From Deltaproteobacteria bacterium (GTDB taxonomy: Bacteria; Myxococcota_A; UBA9160; UBA6930): a stretch of 64,000 bases of DNA. The notes under the pieces were generated by a model. That model was not told where the DNA came from and made no database searches. It saw nothing but the letters and a program-made list of their open reading frames with translations. The position numbers were made by a program, and so were the translations under genes. This document shows, in pieces, positions 8,082 through 15,105 of the stretch (within the stretch, counting starts at the first letter, position 1; each line of letters starts with the position of its first letter). The DNA lies in NCBI GenBank assembly GCA_016875395.1, contig VGRF01000005.1, positions 62,001-126,000 on the forward strand. Reading direction: 5' to 3'.

Positions 8082-9326
8082 GTGCTGAAGAAGCTCGAGC
8101 ATCCGCAGTGGGTCCGGCGGCTGAACTTGTTCGGGCCGTCGGTCGGCGACCCGCGCCACGTCGTCTCGCTCGAGGCAGACGAGCTCGTCTCGCTCGCGCG
8201 CACGACGACGGGCCTGGCCGACTTCGGCGACGCAGGCTGGGAGACGGCGTACCGCGCCCTGATGACATCACTCGACTCCGAGGCGCAGCTGCACCTGCTC
8301 GGCCGCGTGCTCACGCGCGCGGAGGTGCTGCGCGTGCTGCAGACGAAGCTGCGCCTGCAGCACGCGCTTCGCTTGCGGCCCGCGATCCTGCGCGAGCCGA
8401 TCGCGGCGCCGATCTTCGTGCTCGGCCCGCCGCGCTCGGGCACCACGATCCTGCTCGAGCTGCTCGCGCTCGATCCGCAGCTGCGCGCCCCGATCGCGTG
8501 GGAGGCGCATCACCCGCTGCCGCTGCTCGCGGACGCGGATCGCGACATCGCGCACCGCATGGAGCTCGCGGAGTCCGAGCAGGAGCTGTGGGCGGAGATC
8601 GATCCGGCGTTCCTCACGATGCACGAGCTGCGCCACGACCTGCCGTGCGAGTGCGTGCACTTCACGCAGGTCGACTTCGCGGGCCCGTATTGGTCGATGC
8701 AATACGACGCGCCGTCGTACATGCAGTGGAAGCTCGCGACGCCGGGCCTCGACGCGCGCTTCTACGCCGGCCATCGCCGTTTCCTGCAGACGCTCCAGCA
8801 CGGCGGCGAGCCGAAGCCGTGGCTGCTGAAATCGCCCGCGCATCTCTCGACGCTGCCCGCTCTGTTCGCGGAGTACCCCGATGCGCGCGTCGTCCACACG
8901 CACCGCGATCCCACGAAGTTCGTCGGCAGCGTCGCGAACCTGATGTGCACGCTGCGCTTCATGCGCAGCGACCACGTGGACGTGGCGCAGCAGGGGCAGG
9001 TCGCGCTCGGCACGTTCAAGTACCTGCTCGAGCTCGGCATCGAGCTGCGCAAGAGCGGCGCGCTCCCTAACAAACAGATCGTCGATTCCCACTATCTCGA
9101 CCTGATGAAGGACCCCGTCTCGCAGCTCTGGCAGATCTACGATCGCCTCGGCCTGGCGTGGCCCGCCGGGCACGACGAGCGGGTTCGGACGTACCTGCGC
9201 GAGAAGCCCAAAGCGAAGTTCGGCGCGCACACGTACCGCTACGAGGAGCTCGGCCTCGACGCGAGCGCAGTGCGCGAGCAGTTCGAGCCCTACGCGCGCC
9301 ACTACGGCATCCGCAGCGAGGCCTGA
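8082..9326 (+). CDS. Sulfotransferase (Sulfotransfer_3 family)
   Basis: A 414-residue protein with the PAPS P-loop LGPPRSGTTILLELL near residues 113-127 and a downstream 3'-phosphate-binding segment around VVHTHRDPTKFVGS. Motif spacing and length match the larger bacterial Sulfotransfer_3 proteins, which transfer sulfate from PAPS to small molecules or cell-surface glycans. The GTG at 8082 is chosen because GGGAGG lies 7 bases upstream; the frame is open further upstream but without a convincing start. It is unrelated in sequence length and arrangement to the shorter sulfotransferase at 1898. It is monocistronic, followed by a ~500-base repeat-rich spacer. Confidence 0.88.
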   Translation: MLKKLEHPQWVRRLNLFGPSVGDPRHVVSLEADELVSLARTTTGLADFGDAGWETAYRALMTSLDSEAQLHLLGRVLTRAEVLRVLQTKLRLQHALRLRPAILREPIAAPIFVLGPPRSGTTILLELLALDPQLRAPIAWEAHHPLPLLADADRDIAHRMELAESEQELWAEIDPAFLTMHELRHDLPCECVHFTQVDFAGPYWSMQYDAPSYMQWKLATPGLDARFYAGHRRFLQTLQHGGEPKPWLLKSPAHLSTLPALFAEYPDARVVHTHRDPTKFVGSVANLMCTLRFMRSDHVDVAQQGQVALGTFKYLLELGIELRKSGALPNKQIVDSHYLDLMKDPVSQLWQIYDRLGLAWPAGHDERVRTYLREKPKAKFGAHTYRYEELGLDASAVREQFEPYARHYGIRSEA

Positions 9327-9330
9327 AGGC

Positions 9331-9382
9331 GCGCACCTGGGACGTACGTGCACGAAACCGCGCACCTGGGACGTACGTGCAC
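9331..9382. repeat. Two tandem 23-base direct repeats, period 29
   Basis: The 23 bases at 9331-9353 recur identically at 9360-9382, separated by GAAACC. Each copy begins GCGCACCTGGG and ends ACGTACGTGCAC, an 8-base palindrome plus flank. They start four bases after the sulfotransferase stop. Two copies are too few and too short for a CRISPR. A protein-binding site or a short mobile-repeat remnant is possible. Confidence 0.7.
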
Positions 9383-9388
9383 ATCGGG

Positions 9389-9417
9389 TCGCGCGGCCCC
9401 GAAGACTCGCCGCGCGA
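9389..9417. repeat. Hairpin with conserved loop, copy 1 (stem TCGCGCGGC)
   Basis: A perfect 9-bp stem, TCGCGCGGC (9389-9397) with GCCGCGCGA (9409-9417), encloses the 11-base loop CCCGAAGACTC. The hairpin at 28464-28492 has the same geometry and nearly the same loop but a different stem sequence. It lies downstream of the sulfotransferase and may act as a terminator or RNA-processing signal, although no U-tract follows. Confidence 0.6.
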
Positions 9418-9835
9418 GGAGCGAAGAGCATCGAGGCGGCGCGAGTGGCGGGCGGCAAGCGAAGCGCGCAGCGAGGCGAGGCCGAGCGGAGCCCAGAGAG
9501 ATCGGTCGGGACTCCGACCCTTGACCTGGCAGGCGCGCCGGGTTGGGTGGAGGCGAACACTCTGCGCTTGGGCGTGCTTTCGCGCTCACGCCGCTGGCAG
9601 TGGAAACGAGGCGCGCCGCGTTGGTCGCTAAGGACCGGGTCTCCGCTCCGACTCCGGTCCCCGCCCGCCACTCGCGCCGGCGCGGGGTCGTGGAGCCCGG
9701 TAGCGAGCGTGTGCGCTGGAAGAAGAGCGGCGAAGCTCGGCGGCCGTCGAGGCCCCCTCGCTTCGCTCTTCTGTATGGGCGTGCGGTCGCGGTGCTACAG
9801 ACGCTGCTTCAGTTTGTTCGCGAGGAAGAGTTCTC
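9418..9835. other. Repeat-rich spacer without a recognisable gene
   Basis: This stretch between the sulfotransferase and the DUF1214 gene contains the motif GCAAGCGAAGCGCGCAGCG at 9455-9473 (also at 51766) and a small perfect hairpin at 9504-9519 (GGTCGG, loop GACT, CCGACC). Open frames cross it, but they have no plausible start and are rich in Arg/Ser/Gly of the kind produced by GC-rich noncoding DNA. A promoter for the next gene presumably lies here, but none stands out. Confidence 0.5.
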
Positions 9836-10963
9836 ATGGCCGAGATCGCTGCCGAGTCTCGAGTCGCGCTGCGTGAGCTGATTGCGTTGCTGCAGGAGAT
9901 CGATCAGCGCTGGCTCTCGAACGAGTGGAACTTGATGAGTCCGGCGGACGTCGCCGAGGCGACGCGCGCGCTGATGCACATGCTGCAGGGCGGGCTCGCG
10001 CTGCAGTTCGAGCGGGCGCCCGAGCGGCCGGCGTTTCGGCGCATCGTGACGCCGACGCGGAAGTTCACCGGGGACAACGCGGACGCGATTTATTACGACG
10101 CGCCGGTGTCGGGGAAGTACGCGTATCGCGTGCGCGGGAACATCGCCGGCGCGGTGTACGTCTCGGTCACGATCGAGGCGGGCGTGGAAGATGGCGGGCT
10201 GCGCGGGCGAACTGCGGGCGTCATCAACGACACGCAGTTCGACATCGACGCGAGCGGCAACTTCGAGCTGTGGCTCGGCGGCGCCGAGCGCGCGCGCAAC
10301 TGGCTGCCGCTTCCCGACGATGCTTACGCGCTCACCACGCGCCACTACTTCGAGGAGAAGCACTGCGTCGCGGCCGATGCGTCGCGCGTGGTTCCCCTCC
10401 ACATCGAAGTTGTTGGGGGATCCCCCGCGCCCGCGCCGCCGAGCGACGCGAGCATCGCGGCTGGTGTGCGGCGCATGATGGGCTTCGTACGCGACCGCTC
10501 GATCGGGATGCCGCCGATGGCGCAGCGCGAGCAGCCCGCCTTCGTCTCGCGCATCCCGAACCAGTTCCCCGCGCCCGCGAAGCCCGGCGCGCTGGGCCTC
10601 GCCGCCTTCGACGCCGCATACTCGATGGCGCCCTACGTGATCGGCCCCGATCAGGCCCTAATCATTCGCGCGCGCTGGCCCAAGTGCCGCGCCGGCAACG
10701 TCGACCTCTGGACGCGCCACCAGATGACCTACGACTACGCCAACCGCAGCGTCACGCTGAACCGCGCGCAGACCGTGCTCGACGCCGACGGCAGCTTCCG
10801 CGTCGTGATCGCGCACCAAGACCCCGGCGTGCCGAACTGGCTCGACACCGAGGGGCGCCCGTTCGGCCTCGTGTTCTGGCGGTACATGCTGCCGGAAGGA
10901 GAGATCGAGACGCCGCGGGCGGAGGTGGTGAAGCTCGCGGACTTGATGCGATCGCCTAGCTGA
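9836..10963 (+). CDS. DUF1214-domain protein
   Basis: A 375-residue protein resembling DUF1214-containing proteins. The N-terminal half has the YDAPVSGKYAYRVRGNIAGA segment, and the C-terminal ~100 residues carry the typical QALIIRARWPKCRAGNVDLW, then ...NRAQTVLDADGSFRVVIAHQDPGVPNWLDT. There is no signal peptide. The ATG at 9836 follows GAGGAAGAG. The biochemical role of DUF1214 proteins is not established, although they are common in lipid- and steroid-degrading actinobacteria and proteobacteria. The 3' end overlaps the convergent small gene by 8 bases. Confidence 0.8.
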   Translation: MAEIAAESRVALRELIALLQEIDQRWLSNEWNLMSPADVAEATRALMHMLQGGLALQFERAPERPAFRRIVTPTRKFTGDNADAIYYDAPVSGKYAYRVRGNIAGAVYVSVTIEAGVEDGGLRGRTAGVINDTQFDIDASGNFELWLGGAERARNWLPLPDDAYALTTRHYFEEKHCVAADASRVVPLHIEVVGGSPAPAPPSDASIAAGVRRMMGFVRDRSIGMPPMAQREQPAFVSRIPNQFPAPAKPGALGLAAFDAAYSMAPYVIGPDQALIIRARWPKCRAGNVDLWTRHQMTYDYANRSVTLNRAQTVLDADGSFRVVIAHQDPGVPNWLDTEGRPFGLVFWRYMLPEGEIETPRAEVVKLADLMRSPS

Positions 10964-11132
10964 TTCGCGCCCGCCGGAAGCCGAGCTTCAGATTCGAGAT
11001 CGCAATGCCCAGGTTGAGCTGGGCCTCAATCGCCCTCGAAACCGAGATTCGCGCGGGAACGAAGGGAGTGATGTAGGCGAGTGCGGCCAACAGCAACGGC
11101 AGCCGTAGAGGCTCGGCCAGCCAGTCCGTCAT
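10956..11132 (-). CDS. Small hypothetical membrane protein (58 aa)
   Basis: An open frame of 58 codons from an ATG at 11132 that overlaps the TGA of the methyltransferase gene (ATGA), indicating translational coupling. The protein has one likely transmembrane helix (LRLPLLLAALAYITPFV, residues 9-25) and a basic C-terminus (LKLGFRRARIS). I know no homologue. Coupled start, hydrophobic helix and lack of any competing gene in the 165-base space support it as real, but it could be a chance frame. Confidence 0.5.
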   Translation of the reverse strand: MTDWLAEPLRLPLLLAALAYITPFVPARISVSRAIEAQLNLGIAISNLKLGFRRARIS

Positions 11133-11926
11133 GGCCTCACCCCCCGCACCACGAACTGCGGCAGCACTCCGAGGTACTCCCCGCTCGCGATTGCGCTCTC
11201 CACCTTCGCACCCAGCTCCGCGGCGCGCGCTTCGCTCATCGTCCCGAATTTCTTCGCGTAGCCGAGCATGTTCTCGACGATGGGGCGCATGAAGCCCTTG
11301 TCGTCGGCGCTGGCGGCGATGTCGACTTGCACGTCGCGGAAGCCGGCGCGGCGGAAGGCGGCGCGCAGCTTGCGGCCGATGAGCGGCTCGCGGAACGCGG
11401 GCGCGGCGGCGGTGAAGAGCTCGCGGGTTTCGTCTGGGGTGAGGGGCTCGATCAGCACGAACGCCCAGTCGGAGTCCATCGCGGTGAGCGTGCCGCCGGG
11501 CTTCAGCACGCGGTGCAGCTCGCGCAGCGTCGCGCCCGCGTCGGGCACGTACTCGAGCACGTTCTTGGCGAGCGCGCGATCGCAGGTCGCGTCCGCGAGG
11601 GGAAAGCGCTCGCTTGTTAGGTGGTGCACCTCGACGCGCTTCTCGACGCCGGCTTCAGCAGCCACCGCGCGAGCCCGCGCGACGAAGTCGGCATTCACGT
11701 CGAGCGCATGCACGTGGCCGCCCGGGCCCACGATGCGCGCGAGGTGCGCGGCGACGTAGCCGGGCCCGCAGCCGAGATCGAGCGCGGTCTGGCCGGGCGC
11801 GAGCGCGAGCGGCGCGAGCAGGCGGTCCGCGCGCTTGTCGTCGAGCTTGAACATCTCGTCGTAGCGCGCGAAGCGCTCGGGCTCGATCGCGAGCCAGTGA
11901 TCCTTGTAGTAGGTGGCGAGGGACAT
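11129..11926 (-). CDS. Class I SAM-dependent methyltransferase
   Basis: A 265-residue protein with the SAM-binding motif I LDLGCGPGYVAAHLA (about residues 46-60), motif II/III region LAKNVLEYVPD and LRELHRVLKPGG. It is typical of the UbiE/COQ5-like Methyltransf_11/25 group; the substrate is not predictable. The ATG at 11926 is chosen because GGAGG lies about 9 bases upstream on the minus strand. It heads a two-gene unit with the 58-residue membrane protein. Confidence 0.88.
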   Translation of the reverse strand: MSLATYYKDHWLAIEPERFARYDEMFKLDDKRADRLLAPLALAPGQTALDLGCGPGYVAAHLARIVGPGGHVHALDVNADFVARARAVAAEAGVEKRVEVHHLTSERFPLADATCDRALAKNVLEYVPDAGATLRELHRVLKPGGTLTAMDSDWAFVLIEPLTPDETRELFTAAAPAFREPLIGRKLRAAFRRAGFRDVQVDIAASADDKGFMRPIVENMLGYAKKFGTMSEARAAELGAKVESAIASGEYLGVLPQFVVRGVRP

Positions 11927-12013
11927 GAGCGGGCACCTCCGGACGGTTCCGGGCGTGTACCGCAGTGATCGGCCGCGTCGCGAGGGCGACCCCACTTCGG
12001 GAATCGTCAGGTC

Positions 12014-12026
12014 GGCGTCAGACGCC
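12014..12026. repeat. Palindrome GGCGTCAGACGCC
   Basis: A 13-base near-perfect palindrome containing the same GCGTCAGACGC core found at 7917, 7992 and 18980. It lies in the 288-base spacer between the methyltransferase and the propeller gene, which otherwise shows only an AT-richer patch (ATCAAACTTTTTACAACG, about 12149) that could be part of a promoter. Confidence 0.45.
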
Positions 12027-12214
12027 GTCACGATGCCGCGTTCTGAACCGCGCTGACCGCGCCCCGCGCGCTCGCTGAGCGGATCTCGCGCACGCAACCG
12101 GCAGCCTGCCCGCGAGTTCCCGCGCTGCACGGATGAAGCTCGCGTGAAGCCATCAAACTTTTTACAACGTGATCAGCTTCTCGATGGCATGCTGAGATCT
12201 GCACAGGGGTGCAG

Positions 12215-13336
12215 ATGACTCGTTGCGCAGGGGCTCTGTTGGGCTTGCTCGCTTGGCTGCCGCTCGCGAGCTCCGCCGCCACGCCGCGCCAGGTCACGCT
12301 CGATGTGAACGACATCGCCTGGGACGCCGCGAGCGGCCGCATCTGGGCGAGTGTTCGCGGCGGTACGACGCTCGTCGCGATCGAGCCCGTGAGCGGCGCG
12401 CTCGGGCCCTCGATCGCACTCGGCGGCGAAGGCGGGCCGATCGCGATCTCGGCAGACGGCACCACGCTCTACGTGGGTGTGCGGAGCCCCTTGCCCGTCG
12501 TGAGCCGCATCGATCTCGGGACGCGCGCCGTGACCAGCAGCTTCGCGGTCGGCTCGCACCCGCAATACGGGCCGCTGCACGCACTCGACATCGCAGTCCA
12601 GCCGGGCACGAACCATGTGATCGCCGTCGCGCGCCAGAACGGCCTCGTCTCCACGGCAGACGGCATCGCGATCTTCGACGACGGCGTGATGCGTCCGAGC
12701 ACGACTCCCAGCGGATACGTCGGCCGCCGAGTCGTCTTCAACGGCGCGGGAGATCGCGTTTACGGCTACGACACCGGCACGAGTGGATCGACGCTCGAGA
12801 CCATTCGAGTCGATGCGGCAGGCGCCACTTTGCTCAGCCAGCAGGGCGATCCGGGCGTTGGCCCACACTTCGTCGGCGGGTGGCTGATCGGCGGAAGCGC
12901 GTACGAACCGGCCGCGAACCGCATGCGCGGGAGCTACCCCGTGAGGACGATTGCGCCGGCGGGCGGCGTCGAGGTCGACCCAGCGCTGCGCGAGGTCTAC
13001 CGCGCCACCACCGCCGGGGTGTTGGTGTGGGATCTCGACACGTTCGCATCGCGTGGCCGGGTCGCGGTGCCGTTCTTCCAGGGCATCCAGGATCAGTTCC
13101 TACGCTGGGGCACTCGCTCGTTCGCGATCGCGGCGGGGAACGCCAATCAGCCGACGCTCGTGATCGTGGACGACGCCGACTACGCGCCCGACGCGGATCA
13201 CGACTTTCTCCCCGATGTGAGTGACAACTGTACGCAAGCGCCGAACGCGAATCAGCTCGACGCCGATGCCGACGGATTGGGCGACGCATGCGATCCGACG
13301 CCCCGCGCCGATCCGTTCCCCGCGCTGCAGCAGTGA
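12215..13336 (+). CDS. Secreted beta-propeller protein with thrombospondin type-3-like Ca-binding repeat, cut short by TGA
   Basis: A 373-residue product with signal peptide (MTRCAGALLGLLAWLPLASSA; ATG at 12215 after AGGGG). The N-terminal ~330 residues look like a YncE/SMP30-like beta-propeller (VNDIAWDAASGRIWASVRGG, PIAISADGTTLYVGV). Then comes a calcium-binding Asp-rich repeat (DADHDFLPDVSDNC and DADADGLGDACD) typical of thrombospondin type-3 repeats in myxobacterial surface proteins. An in-frame TGA at 13334-13336 ends it; the same frame continues open to 13660 with the expected C-terminal part. The tandem neighbour at 13645 is a paralogue with the same architecture. Confidence 0.7.
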   Translation: MTRCAGALLGLLAWLPLASSAATPRQVTLDVNDIAWDAASGRIWASVRGGTTLVAIEPVSGALGPSIALGGEGGPIAISADGTTLYVGVRSPLPVVSRIDLGTRAVTSSFAVGSHPQYGPLHALDIAVQPGTNHVIAVARQNGLVSTADGIAIFDDGVMRPSTTPSGYVGRRVVFNGAGDRVYGYDTGTSGSTLETIRVDAAGATLLSQQGDPGVGPHFVGGWLIGGSAYEPAANRMRGSYPVRTIAPAGGVEVDPALREVYRATTAGVLVWDLDTFASRGRVAVPFFQGIQDQFLRWGTRSFAIAAGNANQPTLVIVDDADYAPDADHDFLPDVSDNCTQAPNANQLDADADGLGDACDPTPRADPFPALQQ

Positions 13337-13660
13337 GCAGACGAGCTCGCAGTGCAGAACGTCACGATTTCGCAGATGCTCGCCCAGCTCGCACAGGTCC
13401 GCGCGCAGTTTCAGCAGCTTCGCGGCGAAGTGAATCAGTGCCTCGCCGTGTTCGACGCGGACGGTGACGGCGAGCCCAACGCGACGGACCGCTGCCCGGG
13501 CTCGCAGTCCTCGACGGACGAATCGGGCTGCACGCTCGCTCAATTCTGCGCCGCGCAGCCGATGTCGGTTTGCGCGCGAGCCGACTTCAACAACGACCAG
13601 CCGGGCATCAAGAAGCCAGGCGACTGCTTCAGCGTAGGGGGCGCATGCACTCCGTTCTGA
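13337..13660 (+). pseudogene. Detached C-terminal part of the first propeller gene
   Basis: The frame of the preceding gene continues without another stop after its TGA: a helical segment (ISQMLAQLAQVRAQFQQL), a second Asp-rich repeat (DADGDGEPNATDRC) and the Cys-containing tail GCTLAQFCAAQ...CARADFNNDQPG. The paralogue has the matching GCSQAQFCAAQ...CKRADFRNDEP tail, so this is the missing end of the same protein. A GTG at 13352 could restart translation but has no ribosome binding site and no signal peptide. Its 3' end overlaps the next gene by 16 bases. Confidence 0.65.
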
Positions 13661-15075
13661 CTTGCTTGGCGCTCGCCATCGGCGTGTCGGCCGCGGCGAC
13701 CGCGGCGACCACCGTGGTTCCGCTGCTCGCGAACGATCTCGCGTGGGACGCGGTGCGCGGCGTCGTGTGGGCGAGCGTTCCGGGCAACGGCGGCAGGCAC
13801 GCGAACTCCATCGTCGCGATCGACCCCACGAGCGGCGCCTTCGGTACGAGCATCTTCGTGGGCAGCGAGCCGACCGAGCTCGCGCTCTCGTGAGACGGCA
13901 CGAAGCTGTTCGTCGCGATCGATGGCGCAGCGAGCGTGGTGCGCGTCGATCTCGCGAGCTCCTCCGTCGATCTCGACATCGCGCTCGGTATCGATCCTAC
14001 CTACGGAACTTTCTTCCCGGCGGGCGACCTCGCGGCGGCCCCCGGCACCAGCGGGACGATCGCCGTCGCATCACAGGGCGTTGCGGTCTTCGACGCCGGA
14101 CTTCGGCGCCCGCAAACCGCCGGCGGCGCGGGCACGCTCGTATTCGGCGCGGACGGCACGCAACTGTTCGGTGCGGACCCGAACAGCTCGAGCTTCGAGC
14201 TACAGCGGTTCACGGTGACTGCGAACGGGGTGGCGAGTGCCGGTGCGATCTCGAACGCGCTGCTCGGCTTCGAGCACGACCTCGTGTTCGACGGCGGTTG
14301 GGTGTTCGGCAGCCGAGGCGCCGCTGTCGACGTCGTCGCGAGCGCGCGCGCTGGCATCTACCCCGACGTTTCGCTCGCGCGTGGCATCGCCGTGGACGCC
14401 TCGACCGGCGAGGTCGCGTTCGTCGCGGACCGCGCGGTGATCCTCTTCGATCGCGCGAGCTTCGCGCCGCGTGGGACGGTGCAAGTCGCGCACATGACCG
14501 GCGACGCGCGCGGCTTCGTGCGAACCGGCGCGCGGCGCTGGGCGTTCGCCACGAACGCGGGCCGCGTCTATCTCGTGAGTGCGGATGCGGGCAGCGCCGA
14601 CGGCGACGCCGACGGCATCCCCGACGCGCTCGACAACTGTCCGAGCTTCGCAAATCCGTCGCAGGTGAACTGGGACGCGGACGGTCTCGGCGACGCGTGC
14701 GACCTGCCGGGACCGAACGATCCGGTCGTGCTCGAACCGATCTGCCAGTCGAGTCTCCGGTCCGCGACCGGCTCGATCCCCGGGATTCAGACCTCGATCG
14801 ATCAGGAGCAGGCGCTGGTCGACAGCGCGAACGTCGAGCTCGCGTATTGCCAAGCGCCGACGGACGCGGATGCCGACGGCCACTTCGATCGCGACGACGC
14901 GTGCAGCGCAACCGCAGCGGGCGTGTTCACCGACGACCTCGGCTGTTCGCAGGCGCAGTTCTGCGCGGCTCAGTCCACCGCCGTGTGCAAGCGAGCGGAC
15001 TTCCGCAACGACGAGCCGCGCAGCAAGAAGCCGAGGGATTGCCGCGTCGTCGCCAACGCGTGTAGCTCGCGGTAA
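13645..15075 (+). pseudogene. Second secreted beta-propeller/thrombospondin-repeat gene, interrupted by in-frame TGA
   Basis: From ATG 13645 (after AGGGGG) one frame runs to 15075 with a single TGA at 13891-13893. It encodes a signal peptide, a propeller start (LLANDLAWDAVRGVVWASVPG) parallel to the upstream gene, the Asp-rich repeat NWDADGLGDACD and the Cys-rich tail. The TGA falls in LALS-stop-DGTKLFVAI, where the paralogue reads IAISADGTTLYVGV; the matching residue there is Ala, so selenocysteine is unlikely. A GTG at 13936 could give only an unexported fragment. It is a pseudogene unless the stop is an error or is read through. Confidence 0.65.
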
Positions 15076-15105
15076 CGGCGGAGCTACCCGCGAGGGCGCG
15101 AGAGC

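Noticed and set aside
9331-9382. Possible CRISPR array
   Set aside because: Only two repeats, spacer of six bases, no cas genes nearby.
9445-9876. Open frame of 143 codons in the repeat-rich spacer
   Set aside because: No ribosome binding site, covers several repeat motifs and runs into the DUF1214 gene start; composition is noncoding-like.
13334-13893. Selenocysteine at the two in-frame TGA codons of the propeller genes
   Set aside because: No clear SECIS-like stem follows either codon, the sites are not homologous and the paralogue has Ala at the second site.
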